Assembly (NCBI RefSeq): GCF_001279695.1
Contig: NZ_LGDD01000362.1
Coordinates: 1 to 26,667, forward strand
From: Streptomyces sp. WM6378
Lineage (GTDB): Bacteria; Actinomycetota; Actinomycetes; Streptomycetales; Streptomycetaceae
DNA: 26,667 bases
Reading direction: 5' to 3'
Part shown: piece after piece, positions 1-8,407 of the stretch
Numbering within the stretch: the first letter of the stretch is position 1
How the letters are laid out: the number at the start of each line of letters is the position of its first letter
Made by a program: the position numbers and the translations under genes
The notes under the pieces: model-generated
What the model was told of the DNA's origin: nothing
The model's database searches: none
The model's input: the letters and a program-made list of their open reading frames with translations, nothing else

Positions 1-26
1 GCTGGGCGTCCTGGAAAACGTCGAAG

Positions 27-353
27 TCAACCGCTGGCGCGGCACCGCAGGCCCCGGTGCTCCCACAGCGGAACCCCCCAAGCCGACCACACCAAGGAAT
101 TGACTACCTCGTCGGCATGTCCGGTGCGGCTGAGAGGGGTCGGTGCGGCGGACTCGGTGGCCTGATCGCGTTGCCGGATCGTGGCCCGCAGCTTGTCGGC
201 GCCGGGGGTGGTGACGGGGCCGGGGGTGAGGGCGTTGACGCGGATGCCGCGGCCGGCGAGTCCGGCGGCCCAGGTGCGGGCGAGGCTGCGGATCGCGGCC
301 TTGGTCGCGGCGTAGACACCCGGGCCCCGGCACGGTCTTCGTGCCGGCTGCAT
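27..353 (-). pseudogene. Short-chain dehydrogenase/reductase remnant
   Basis: This is the C-terminal half of a classical SDR oxidoreductase. The segment VYAATKAAIRSLARTWA carries the YxxxK catalytic pair, and it is followed by the GIRVNALTPGPVTTPG stretch typical of the family after the active site. The whole N-terminal Rossmann part, including the TGxxxGIG cofactor loop and catalytic Ser, is absent: the reading frame begins only about 14 residues before the active-site Tyr and butts against the end of the ArsR gene. The last 20 or so residues do not resemble the usual SDR C-terminus (no DGG-type end), so the 3' side is probably also damaged. It is therefore read as a pseudogene. The SDR assignment is secure; the original substrate cannot be told. 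Confidence 0.75.
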
Positions 354-359
354 GTGGGT

Positions 360-677
360 TCAGTCGAGGTCGGTGCGGAGGGCCAGGTCGAGGAGGCCGG
401 GGAAGCGCTCGTCGAACTCGGGGCGGCGGAGGCGGTTGTAGCGTCGCTGACCTCTGTCGCGCTGTTCCAGGAGGCCGGCTTGCCGTAGTACGGCGAAGTG
501 GTGGCTGAGAGCGGCCTTACGCACGGGCACGTCGAAGCTGCCGCATGGCCGCTCCCAGTCCTCAGCCGCAAAGAGCTCGCGGATGAGGCTGAGGCGTACG
601 GGGTCGGCGAGGGCCGACAGGGCGGTGGCGAGTGAAACTTCGCGCGGGTGAATGTGTTCGGGTAGGGAAGCGGTCAT
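360..677 (-). CDS. ArsR-family winged-helix transcriptional regulator
   Basis: This is a 105-residue protein with the compact ArsR winged-helix fold. ALADPVRLSLIREL (about residues 22-35) forms the first helices. KAALSHHFAVLRQAGLLEQR (about 54-73) is the recognition helix region, followed by the RGQRRYNRLR wing. The classical ELCVCDL metal-binding motif is missing, so it is unlikely to be a metal sensor; a small-molecule or redox signal is more plausible. It is divergent from the Gfo/Idh/MocA oxidoreductase across a 107-bp gap that holds palindromes, so it probably represses itself and that gene. The start at 677 gives the normal family length. The SDR remnant follows its stop directly and may once have been in the same operon. 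Confidence 0.85.
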   Translation of the reverse strand: MTASLPEHIHPREVSLATALSALADPVRLSLIRELFAAEDWERPCGSFDVPVRKAALSHHFAVLRQAGLLEQRDRGQRRYNRLRRPEFDERFPGLLDLALRTDLD

Positions 678-700
678 CAGGTGCTGCTCCTGGCAGGGGG

Positions 701-742
701 TTGCACATTGTTCGACGAACTTCGTACACTCTTAAGTGTTCG
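701..742 (+). promoter_or_regulatory. Divergent promoter/operator between ArsR gene and oxidoreductase
   Basis: Two dyads lie between the divergent genes. GTTCG-A-CGAAC (710-720) is a perfect 11-bp palindrome. CGTACACTCTTAAGTGTTCG (723-742) is an imperfect palindrome with a perfect ACACT-N4-AGTGT core. A plausible rightward promoter is TTGCAC (701-706) and TACACT (725-730) with an 18-bp spacer, so a protein bound at either dyad would occlude RNA polymerase. ArsR proteins bind short imperfect palindromes over promoters of this kind. Assigning the site to the neighbouring ArsR protein is an inference from position. Confidence 0.55.
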
Positions 743-784
743 TATTGCATCGAACAGTCTATCGCGCAGAGATGGAGCCTACCG

Positions 785-1885
785 ATGTCCTCACCCCGGC
801 AGTCCTCGATTGGCGTGGGCATCGTCGGCCTCTCCGCGCGGCGGGGCTGGGCCTCCCTGGCCCACCTGCCCGCGCTGCAGCGGCTGCAAGGTTTTGAACT
901 GCGCGCACTTTCTGCGAGCAGCGCCGAGTCGGCCCGCCAGGCCGCGGCGAAGTACGGAGTCGCGCAGTCCTTCGGAACGGCCGATGAACTGGCCGCGGCC
1001 GAAGAAGTCGACCTGGTGGTGGTCACCGTGAAGGTGCCGAACCACCGGGAGATCATCCAATCCGCCCTGGCTGCAGGGAAGATGGTGCTGTCCGAGTGGC
1101 CGTTGGGCAACGGGCCGGCCGAGGCCGAGGAACTGGCGGCCACAGCTGCCGGACGCGGATTGCACACCTTCACCGGACTGCAGGCCCGGTCCGCGCCCAC
1201 CGTGCGCTACCTGCGCGACCTGGTTGCCGATGGCTACGTCGGTGAGGTGATCTCGACCAGCCTGGTGGCCTCGGGCGGGGGCTGGGGAACAGAATTTCCC
1301 GCGGGCGGCGCCTACCTGCTGGACCGCGCCAACGGCGCAACCATGCTGACCATCCCGTTCGGGCACACCACGGACGGGCTGACCATGGTGCTCGGTGATA
1401 TCGAGCAGGTGACCGCTGTCACCGCCACCCGCCACCGAGAAGTCAAGGACCCGCAGTCCGGCCGGGTCTACCGACCCAACGTCGCCGACCAGGTGGTGTT
1501 CGGCGGCGTCCTCTCCTCCGGCGCCGTGGCCTCCGTCCACTATCGCGGCGGCGTGTCCCGCGGCACCAACTTCCACTGGGAGATCAACGGAACGGACGGA
1601 GACCTGGTCATCACCGGTGATACCGGACATCTTCAGATGGGCGAGTTCAGCATCGACGGAGCGCACGGATCCGCCGCCGAACTCAGCCGACTCACCGTAC
1701 CCGAGCGGTACTTCGACCCCGCGCTCCACGATGTGCGCGGCACCCCCGCATACAATGTCGGCGCCGCCTACGCACAGATCCAGCGCGACCTGGCAGACGG
1801 CACGTCCGAAGTACCCGACTTCGCCCACGCGGCCCGGCACCAGCGACTGCTCGACCGGATCGAGCGCGCGGCGGAGCACGCCTGA
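785..1885 (+). CDS. Gfo/Idh/MocA-family NAD(P)-dependent oxidoreductase (Gal80-like)
   Basis: This is a 366-residue two-domain dehydrogenase-like protein. The N-terminal Rossmann fold begins with VGIVGLSARRGWASLAHLPAL, a variant GxGxxG loop, followed by the family's VDLVVVTVKVPNHREI strand. The usual EKP motif appears as SEWPLG, and the C-terminal alpha/beta domain follows (about residues 120-350). The altered motif and the overall pattern resemble the Gal80-like branch, where some members regulate rather than catalyse, so enzymatic activity is not certain. The start at 785 (MSSPRQ) is preferred over an in-frame upstream ATG at 632: the upstream choice would run back through the operator and the ArsR gene, and the Rossmann strand begins just after 785. 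It is probably controlled by the divergent ArsR protein. Confidence 0.85.
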   Translation: MSSPRQSSIGVGIVGLSARRGWASLAHLPALQRLQGFELRALSASSAESARQAAAKYGVAQSFGTADELAAAEEVDLVVVTVKVPNHREIIQSALAAGKMVLSEWPLGNGPAEAEELAATAAGRGLHTFTGLQARSAPTVRYLRDLVADGYVGEVISTSLVASGGGWGTEFPAGGAYLLDRANGATMLTIPFGHTTDGLTMVLGDIEQVTAVTATRHREVKDPQSGRVYRPNVADQVVFGGVLSSGAVASVHYRGGVSRGTNFHWEINGTDGDLVITGDTGHLQMGEFSIDGAHGSAAELSRLTVPERYFDPALHDVRGTPAYNVGAAYAQIQRDLADGTSEVPDFAHAARHQRLLDRIERAAEHA

Positions 1886-2073
1886 CCGGGGTCCTCGGCA
1901 AAGCCGCTCTACCGGGCCATCCCGCGACCACGGCGCGTTCAACGCCCGCTCGACGGCTGCCGGCTCGTCGACGGGCCCGGGCCCCGCGCCCTCTCCTTGA
2001 TGCGCCGCCACGACTACGACGCTACCGCCAACCACGCGTCCCTCCGGTCGACTTGGCGCCCTGCTCGAAGCCG

Positions 2074-2574
2074 TCAACCAGCGCGGCTGAGAGGTCCTGT
2101 CGGCATCGTTTCGTGCAGACGGCCTGCCCGGCGGATGAGACCGTGAACGCCGGCAGCCAGCGCCCAGAGCGGGAGGGGAAATGCGGCGACCCGTTCCATA
2201 CCTCCCATGCTGAGACCGAGGTAGTGCTGGGAGAGGAACAGCCCGAAGGCCGTGATCGCTGTGACTCCCAGCAGGCTGGTGCCCCACCGCAGGGGGGCCG
2301 CCGCACTGTGTTCTGCCAGGGTGAACCCCGTCAGGAGGAGGCCGATGTTGCCCGCTGCCATGATGAGGAGGGCACCCAGGGCATGCTGGTTCTCGTTGAC
2401 GTCTGCGGGGGCCAGACCGGCCAGTACGAATCCCACGCCGGCACCGGCGAGCAGCAGACGGGCCACGGCGGCGGCCCGGCCTCTGCGCCACAGGGCACCG
2501 CCGGTCAGAGCGGTGCCGAAAACGAGCAGCACTCCCAGACGACGAACGAACCATTCATGAGGCCGCGCTCGGGG
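2074..2574 (-). pseudogene. DUF998-like integral membrane protein, 5' end lost
   Basis: The fragment encodes a hydrophobic protein with about four membrane segments. The order of segments, and phrases such as LAGLAPADVNENQHALGALLIMAAGNIGLLLTG and the closing GGMERVAAFPLPLWALAAGVHGL, fit the DUF998 family. Family members normally have further transmembrane helices at the N-terminus. Here the frame can be read upstream of the GTG at 2532 only as far as about 2574 (RPHEWFVRRLG), where it runs into IS110-derived sequence. The missing first part suggests the gene was cut by the IS110 event or a later deletion. A shortened protein could start at GTG 2532, but function is doubtful. Confidence 0.6.
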
Positions 2575-2577
2575 GAA

Positions 2578-2613
2578 CAGATATACCGTGGCTCACAGAT
2601 ATACCGTGGCTCG
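2578..2613. repeat. 18-bp direct tandem duplication at the IS110/DUF998 junction
   Basis: Two adjacent copies of CAGATATACCGTGGCTC plus A or G (2578-2595 and 2596-2613) differ only in the last base. They lie exactly between the truncated DUF998 frame and the truncated IS110 frame, so they are probably a scar of the rearrangement that joined them. Confidence 0.85.
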
Positions 2614-3240
2614 GGCTCTGACTGCAGGGTGCAGTGCGCGTTGCGGTCCCGCATCGCCTCCAGGGCCAGGACCTCCTCCAGGCCGTTGTCGAAGGCGAAC
2701 TGCGTATACGCATCCGTGAACCGCTGCTTGGACAGCCACTCGTGGTGGATGCACGTCCAGCCCGAGCCGCCGCGCCAGACCCGGCCCTGCCGCAGCAGCT
2801 TGGAGATCCGGTTGCGGGCCCGGGCCAGGTCCCGGCGCGTGTCGTCCCGGCCCGGGACGAGATCGCGGGCGGCTTCCTCGGTCGGCGTCGGCACCCGCAC
2901 TGCGGGCAGCTCGTCCGTCCGCAGCAGTTTCGACAGCCGCTGGGCATCCCGCTTGTCCGTCTTGATCCGGTCGCCTGCGGGGCGTTCCATCTTCGACGGG
3001 GCCGCCACCACGCAGCGCACCCCCAGTTCGGAGAACGCGCGGGGCCGGGAAGAACCCGGTCGGCCCGGCCTCATAGGCGACCGCGGCCGGCTGCGGCAGC
3101 CCGGTCACCCACGTCATCACGTTGTGCGTCTCGGCATCGAGACGCTGACTGAAGATCTGGCCCGTTTCGCAGCCCAGCGCCCACGCCATCGTGGTGCGGG
3201 CATGGACATCCAGGCCGACCGACGTACGCTCGGAGAGCAT
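2593..3240 (-). pseudogene. IS110-family transposase, truncated and frameshifted
   Basis: The N-terminal DEDD half of an IS110/IS116/IS902 transposase is recognisable. From the ATG at 3240 it reads SVGLDVHARTTMAWA (first catalytic Asp), then PAAVAYEAGPTGF. The frame shifts near 3045-3060 and continues as RAFSELGVRCVVAAPSKM and IKTDKRDAQRLSKLLR (later catalytic Asp region). Coding similarity stops near 2640 after GLEEVLALEAMRDR, so the whole C-terminal Transposase_20 half with its catalytic Ser is gone. Both the frameshift and the truncation make it non-functional. Only about 650 bp of an element normally around 1.2-1.5 kb remain. It separates the DUF998 fragment from the region before pls. 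Confidence 0.85.
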
Positions 3241-3542
3241 CCGGTGCCTCCCGGAAATTGCGGCACTACCCGCCACCGTGCCCACCGGCGGGCAACCCGC
3301 GTCAACTTCCCTACGGGGCATCGGACTTCGCAGCGGCAGCCGCCCTCACTCACCAGCACAGAACGGCCGCTTCATACGGTCTACTGCGGCGGGGGCACAG
3401 GAATGCGCGGAGCCAGGCTCACGAACCCGCTCACTGGGCGTCGTCGGGGAGTTCTTCCGGCCCTGGCTGCCGAGGGCTCCGATCGTGAGCGGGCTGCTGC
3501 CGGCTGTTCCGCTGGAACCTGTGTCACCCGCAGGTCATCACC
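3241..3542. other. Gene-free stretch upstream of the IS110 remnant
   Basis: About 300 bp with no convincing gene. It presumably contains the 5' flank and former end of the IS110 element, which lack conspicuous inverted repeats in this family. No clear boundary could be located. Confidence 0.4.
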
Positions 3543-3833
3543 GTGATCACCAGCCGTCCGGGCACAGCGACCGCAACGGAGGACGCGCGCCACCTTCCGA
3601 CGGCCTTCGAAAGCGAGCGGGGCCGTGTCGCCCTCGCGGAACAGATGACGGACGACACCTTGGACGATTTCATCCACGACGACGTGTCGAAGGCCATGCT
3701 GCGTCCGTCCGCCCTTCACGGCGTCCTGTGGTCTGGCGACACCCGCCGGCCGCCGGGCACCGACACCGATTACCTCCTCGCCTGCTCACGGCCGGTTGAG
3801 GGGCGAACCGGTATCTACCGGATCGCGGTCTGA
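3543..3833 (+). CDS. Small hypothetical protein, probably a gene remnant
   Basis: A GTG-started ORF of 96 codons. The family is not recognised. The middle of the protein is acidic and helical-looking (ALAEQMTDDTLDDFIHDD), and the end (TDTDYLLACSRPVEGRTGIYRIAV) looks like a soluble alpha/beta domain, so it has more protein-like composition than most frames nearby. No good ribosome-binding site precedes the GTG, and the frame stays open for another 50 bases upstream. It could therefore be the C-terminal remnant of a longer gene cut on its left side. Treat it as weakly supported. Confidence 0.3.
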   Translation: MITSRPGTATATEDARHLPTAFESERGRVALAEQMTDDTLDDFIHDDVSKAMLRPSALHGVLWSGDTRRPPGTDTDYLLACSRPVEGRTGIYRIAV

Positions 3834-4374
3834 CCGGGGGTGAGGCCCGGAACTCCTATCCGTGGCCTGGGCTGCAAAGCAGGGCCTGGCCTGTTACTTG
3901 GACCGGTCCGTGGTGTGGATCGCCTTGCCCTCCCGCTCGCCGGTGATGCCGACGCTCTCTCCGAGGACCCGTACGGAGGCGAGGAACGCGCGGTGGACCC
4001 GGTGGCCGGCACCATCGGTCTCGATTCGGAAGTGTTCGGAGCGTCGGCGCGGCCGCCGTCGCCGAGATCGGCGCGACCGCGTTCCGTGAATCGCTGGGCC
4101 GGGCACAGAGGATCGGAATTGGACCCATCACCGTAGGAGTGGTGGTTCTTATCCATCATCGACCCACAAAAACAACGTCGAATGGACAGAAAACCTTCAT
4201 ATGAGAGTTCGATGAAGAGCCGCTACTCGGCGTAATCTCACCGCCGGTGTCCGTTAGCCTCGGCAGAGGATCGACGCCAAGGCGGTCAACTGTTCGATGC
4301 GCGTCCTCCCGCTTGGCTGCGGCACCACGAGTTCCGCGCCGTCTCCCGAGCCGCAGACCAGCAAGAAAAGGTTG
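3834..4374. other. Gene-poor region upstream of the polylysine synthetase gene
   Basis: About 540 bp with no convincing complete gene. A leftward 70-codon frame (3894-4106) ends in a protein-like stretch (HFRIETDGAGHRVHRAFLASV), but its N-terminal half is low-complexity Arg-rich sequence, so it may be a remnant at most. From about 4140 to 4220 the sequence is distinctly AT-richer than its surroundings, which is where a promoter for the downstream gene would be expected. No -35/-10 pair stands out enough to call. Confidence 0.35.
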
Positions 4375-7300
4375 ATGGACGTCATCGAGAACCGTGGTTT
4401 CAACACCGGCGCGATCTGGCCCGTCGCTTCCGCCGCTCCTGCCCGGACCCTGCTCGACATCCTGGTGACCTCCGCCGAGGCGTACCCGCACGCCCCCGCC
4501 CTGGACGCGGGCGGCACCGTGCTCGACTATCGGGCGCTGATGCACGAGGTGAACGAGTTCGCCGGACGGCTCGCGGCATACGGGGTCGGCAACGGCGACC
4601 GGGTCGGCGTCCGGGTGCCCTCGGGCACCTCGGACCTGTACGTCGCCATCCTGGCCGTGCTGCGGGTCGGCGCCGCATACGTGCCGGTGGACGCCGATGA
4701 CCCCGACGAGCGGGCCGCGATGATCTGGGAGGACGCCCAGGTCTGTGTGGTGCTCGGCGCCGGCCGGAGCATCACCCCCAGCCCGACCGTGCGCCCCGGC
4801 GGGCGGCCGTCCTGGCCAGCCCCGGACGACGACTGCTGGATCATCTTCACCTCCGGCACCACCGGACGGCCCAAGGGCGTCGCGGTCAGCCACCGCAGCG
4901 CCGCGGCCTTCGTGGACGCCGAGGCGCGAATATTCCTCCAGGGCGCCCCGGTCGGACCGGGCGACCGGGTGCTGGCCGGCCTGTCCGTCGCCTTCGACGC
5001 CTCCTGCGAGGAGATGTGGCTGGCCTGGCGGCACGCCGCCTGCCTGGTGCCCGCGCCGCGCTCGCTGGTCAAGACCGGCACCGACCTCGGCCCCTGGCTG
5101 GTCGAGCGCGGGATCACCGTGATCTCCACCGTGCCCACGCTGCTCGCGCTGTGGCCGGTCGAGTGCCTGGAGCGGGTCCGCCTGGTCATCGTCGGCGGCG
5201 AGTCCTGCCCGCCCGAGCTGGTGGAACGTATCGCCTCGCCACGGCGCGAGTTCTGGAACACCTACGGCCCGACCGAGACCACCGTCGTCGCCACCGCCGC
5301 CCAGATGTTCCCGAGCCAGCCGGTCCGGATCGGCGCCCCGCTGGACGGCTGGGAGATCGCAGTCATGGACGAGCAGGGCCACCCGGTGCCCTGGGGCGGC
5401 ACCGGCGAGCTGGTGATCGGCGGCGTCGGAACCGCCCGCTACCTGGACCCGGCCAAGGACGCCGAGAAGTACGGCAGCAGCCCCTATCTGCACAGCTCGC
5501 GCGTCTACCGTAGCGGCGACCTGGTCCGCGCAGAGCCCGACGGTCTGATCTTCGTCGGCCGCGCGGACGAGCAGGTCAAGCTGTCCGGCCGCCGGATCGA
5601 GCTCGGCGAGGTGGACGCGGCGCTCCAGGCCCTGCCGGGCGTGCGCGCCGCCGCCGCGGCCGTCCGCAAGACCCCGGCCGGCGGCGAGCTGCTGGTCGGC
5701 TACCTGGTGCTGCACCCGGGCGCGCCGTACGACCCGACCGCCGCCCGCGCCCTGCTGCTGGAGCGGCTGCCGCAGGCGCTGGTCCCCGTGTTGGCCACCG
5801 TGGACGGGCTGCCGACGAAGACCTCCGGCAAGGTCGACCGCAACGCGCTGCCCTGGCCGCTGGCCACCTCCGGCCCCGACCCGTCCGCCGCGGGCTCGCG
5901 CCCGACTGGCACGGCCGGCTGGCTGGCCGAGCAGTGGGAGGCCCTGCTCGGCATGCCGGTCGACGCCGACGGCGACTTCTTCGCGCTCGGCGGCACCAGC
6001 CTGGCCGCCGCCAAGCTGGTCTCGGTGCTGCGCACCCGTTGCCCCGGCATCTCCGTCGCGGACATCTACGCCCACCCCGGGCTGCTCGGCCTCGCCGCCA
6101 AGCTGGACGAGCTCAGCGGCCCGGCCCGCCAGGAGAGGCAGGTGCGCCCGACCCCGCGCCGGGTCGGCGTGATCCAGTTCCTTGTGCTCGCTGTCCTCTA
6201 CACGATCAGCAGCCTGCGCTGGGTGATCGGCCTGACGGCCCTGGACAACCTGACCTTCGGCACCCTGCCCTGGGCGCCGCACACGTCCTGGTGGGTGATC
6301 CTGGCCGGTTGGTTCCTGCTGTCCAGCGCCCCCGCCCGCCTGGTGATCGGCGCCGGCGCGGCCCGGATGCTGACCACCCGCATAAAGCCGGGTAGCTACC
6401 CGCGCGGCGGCTCGGTGCACCTGCGGATCTGGACTGCCGAGCGGGTGGTCACGATGTTCAACGTCGCCTCCCTGATGGGCACCCCCTGGGCCGGACGCTA
6501 CGCCCGCGTGCTCGGCTGCCGGGTCGGCAAGAACGTCGACCTGCACTCGATGCCCTCGGTGACCGGCCTGGTCAAGCTCGGCGACGGCTGCTCGATCGAG
6601 CCGGAGGTCGACATCACCGGCTACTGGCTGGACGGCGACATCCTGCGCCTCGGCGCGCTGGAGGTCGGCCCGGAGTCCCGGGTCGGCGCCCGATCCACGC
6701 TGCTGCCGGGCGCCAAGGTGGGCGCCTGGGCCGAGGTCGCCCCGGGCAGTTCGGTGCTCGCCCCGGTCGCCGACGGCGAGTACTGGCACGGCTCCCCAGC
6801 CCGCCCGTCGGGCCGCCCCGCGAACGGCTGGCCCGCGCCGGACCACCGACGCTCCCGCTTCTGGGACCTGATGTACGGCGTCGCGCTGCTCGGCTTCGGC
6901 CTGCTGCCGCTGATCGCCGCGGCGCCGTCGCTGCTGCTGCTGTACCCGCTGATCGACACCGACAAGACGCTCACCCCGGCGATCGTCCAGACGATCGTGG
7001 CCACGCCGCTGCTGGTGCTGGTATCGCTGGCCACCTACTCGCTGCTGTTGATCCTGGTGGTCCGGCTGTTCAGCGTGCCGATCAAGCCCGGCTACCACCC
7101 GGCGCACGGCAAGGTCGCCTGGTGCACCTGGATCGTCTCCAGCCTGATGAACGGCGCGCGCGGCACCCTCTTCCCGTACTACGCCAGCCTGTTCACCCCG
7201 GTCTGGCTGCGCCTGCTGGGCGCGAAGGTCGGTCGCCGGGTGGAAGCGTCCACCGTGCTGACCATCCCCAAGCTGATGCAGGTGGACGACGGCGCCTTCC

Positions 7301-8340
7301 TCGCCGACGACACCCTGATCGCGCCGTACGAGGTGCGAGGCGGCTGGCTGCGGATCGGCGCCTCCCGGGTCGGCCGCCGGTCCTTCGTCGGCAACTCCGG
7401 CATCGTCGGCCCGGGCCGCGAACTGCCCGACAACGCCCTGGTCGGTGTGCTCGCGGACGCCCCCGAGCGGTCCGAGCCCGGCTCGTCCTGGCTCGGCCGG
7501 CCCGCCATCGAGCTCCCCCGCGTCGCCGACGGCGGCGACCCGAGCCGCACCTACGACCCGCTCCGCCGGCTGGTGCTGGCCCGTGCGGTGGTCGAGCTGT
7601 GCCGCTTCCTGCCGATCGTCTGCACCGCGCTCCTCGGCGACGTCGCCTTCGGCTCGCTGCAGGACGTGGTGGACCGGTTCGGGTTGGCGGCCGGGGTGGC
7701 CGGCGGCGGGCTGATCCTGCTCGGCCTCGGCGTGGTCGCCTGCGCGATGACGACGCTGGCCAAGTGGCTGCTGGTCGGCCGGTTCAAGGTGGCCGAGCAC
7801 CCGCTGTGGTCCAGCTTCGTGTGGCGCAACGAGCTGTACGACGTCTTCGTCGAGGAAGTCGCGATGCCCTGGCTCGGCAGCACACTGATCGGCACGCCGT
7901 TCCTGAACATCTGGCTGCGCAGCCTGGGCGCGAAGATCGGCCGCGGCGTGTGGTGCGAGACGCACTGGCTGCCGGAGACCGACCTGATCACACTGGAGGA
8001 CGGCGTGAGCGTGAACCGGGGCACGGTGCTGCAGACCCACCTGTTCCACGACCGGGTGATGCGGCTGGACACCGTCCATCTGCAGGAGGGCGCCACCCTC
8101 GGCCCGCACTCGATCGTGCTGCCCGGCTCCCGGCTCGGGACGGCCGCCGCGGTCGGCGCCCACTCCCTGGTGATGCGCGGCGAGGAACTCCCGGGCGGCA
8201 CCCACTGGCTGGGCAACCCCGTCGCCGCCTGGCCCTCCGGCAGCCCGGAGGCCCAGGCCCAGCACCGGCACTCGGCGGGCCGCCACCGCGGCGGCCGCCG
8301 CCCGGGCCGGGCTCCGGCGCGCCAGCGGGTCGGTGTGTAG
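4375..8340 (+). CDS. pls: Epsilon-poly-L-lysine synthetase-like membrane NRPS
   Basis: The predicted 1321-residue protein has the layout of Pls, which joins basic amino acids through side-chain amines without a classical condensation domain. The adenylation domain has FTSGTTGRPKG (about 158-168), NTYGPTE (295), YRSGDLV (378), a GRADEQVKLSGRR hinge (395) and the SGK lysine near 486. The carrier site is FALGGTS (Ser about 542). Then come six membrane segments in three pairs (about 597-660, 830-899, 1065-1134), each pair followed by a soluble domain with hexapeptide-like repeats and a GxP(A/V) end. The tail is Arg/His-rich. Pocket residues by motif alignment are D-A-E-S-V-V-T-V-V-K; the acidic third position suits a cationic side chain. 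ATG 4375 follows AAAAGG and gives almost the 1319-aa length of Streptomyces albulus Pls; ATG 4297 would add 26 residues. Lysine is the likely substrate; ornithine or diaminobutyrate is not excluded. No degrading enzyme or tailoring gene adjoins it. Confidence 0.85.
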   Translation: MDVIENRGFNTGAIWPVASAAPARTLLDILVTSAEAYPHAPALDAGGTVLDYRALMHEVNEFAGRLAAYGVGNGDRVGVRVPSGTSDLYVAILAVLRVGAAYVPVDADDPDERAAMIWEDAQVCVVLGAGRSITPSPTVRPGGRPSWPAPDDDCWIIFTSGTTGRPKGVAVSHRSAAAFVDAEARIFLQGAPVGPGDRVLAGLSVAFDASCEEMWLAWRHAACLVPAPRSLVKTGTDLGPWLVERGITVISTVPTLLALWPVECLERVRLVIVGGESCPPELVERIASPRREFWNTYGPTETTVVATAAQMFPSQPVRIGAPLDGWEIAVMDEQGHPVPWGGTGELVIGGVGTARYLDPAKDAEKYGSSPYLHSSRVYRSGDLVRAEPDGLIFVGRADEQVKLSGRRIELGEVDAALQALPGVRAAAAAVRKTPAGGELLVGYLVLHPGAPYDPTAARALLLERLPQALVPVLATVDGLPTKTSGKVDRNALPWPLATSGPDPSAAGSRPTGTAGWLAEQWEALLGMPVDADGDFFALGGTSLAAAKLVSVLRTRCPGISVADIYAHPGLLGLAAKLDELSGPARQERQVRPTPRRVGVIQFLVLAVLYTISSLRWVIGLTALDNLTFGTLPWAPHTSWWVILAGWFLLSSAPARLVIGAGAARMLTTRIKPGSYPRGGSVHLRIWTAERVVTMFNVASLMGTPWAGRYARVLGCRVGKNVDLHSMPSVTGLVKLGDGCSIEPEVDITGYWLDGDILRLGALEVGPESRVGARSTLLPGAKVGAWAEVAPGSSVLAPVADGEYWHGSPARPSGRPANGWPAPDHRRSRFWDLMYGVALLGFGLLPLIAAAPSLLLLYPLIDTDKTLTPAIVQTIVATPLLVLVSLATYSLLLILVVRLFSVPIKPGYHPAHGKVAWCTWIVSSLMNGARGTLFPYYASLFTPVWLRLLGAKVGRRVEASTVLTIPKLMQVDDGAFLADDTLIAPYEVRGGWLRIGASRVGRRSFVGNSGIVGPGRELPDNALVGVLADAPERSEPGSSWLGRPAIELPRVADGGDPSRTYDPLRRLVLARAVVELCRFLPIVCTALLGDVAFGSLQDVVDRFGLAAGVAGGGLILLGLGVVACAMTTLAKWLLVGRFKVAEHPLWSSFVWRNELYDVFVEEVAMPWLGSTLIGTPFLNIWLRSLGAKIGRGVWCETHWLPETDLITLEDGVSVNRGTVLQTHLFHDRVMRLDTVHLQEGATLGPHSIVLPGSRLGTAAAVGAHSLVMRGEELPGGTHWLGNPVAAWPSGSPEAQAQHRHSAGRHRGGRRPGRAPARQRVGV

Positions 8341-8370
8341 GAAGAGCGAACAGGGGCACGGGGAGCTGCG

Positions 8371-8399
8371 CGCGGACGCTCCCGATCCCGGGAGCCGCG
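8371..8399 (+). terminator. Hairpin downstream of pls
   Basis: GCTCCCG (8378-8384) pairs with CGGGAGC (8389-8395) around a 4-nt loop, and flanking CGCG arms (8371-8374 and 8396-8399) extend the stem past a bulge. It lies 31 nt after the stop codon. There is no T-tract, which is common for actinomycete terminators. The sequence just before it (AGGGGCACGGGGAGCTGCGC) resembles a motif often found in intergenic regions of Streptomyces. Confidence 0.55.
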
Positions 8400-8407
8400 A
8401 ACCGAAG

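Noticed and set aside
791..2554. Leftward open frame of 587 codons across the oxidoreductase and DUF998 region
   Set aside because: It reads across two recognised genes and gives biased composition without motifs.
4230..4300. A fourth copy of the TGTTAGC box upstream of pls (CCGTTAGCCTCG at about 4249)
   Set aside because: Only GTTAGC plus a TCG match; the CTTACG half at the required spacing is absent, so it is probably chance.
4156..8286. Very long leftward open frame (1376 codons) opposite the Pls-like gene
   Set aside because: It is repetitive Gly/Ala/Gln/Arg/His-rich sequence with no domain, the usual mirror of strong GC codon bias on the other strand.
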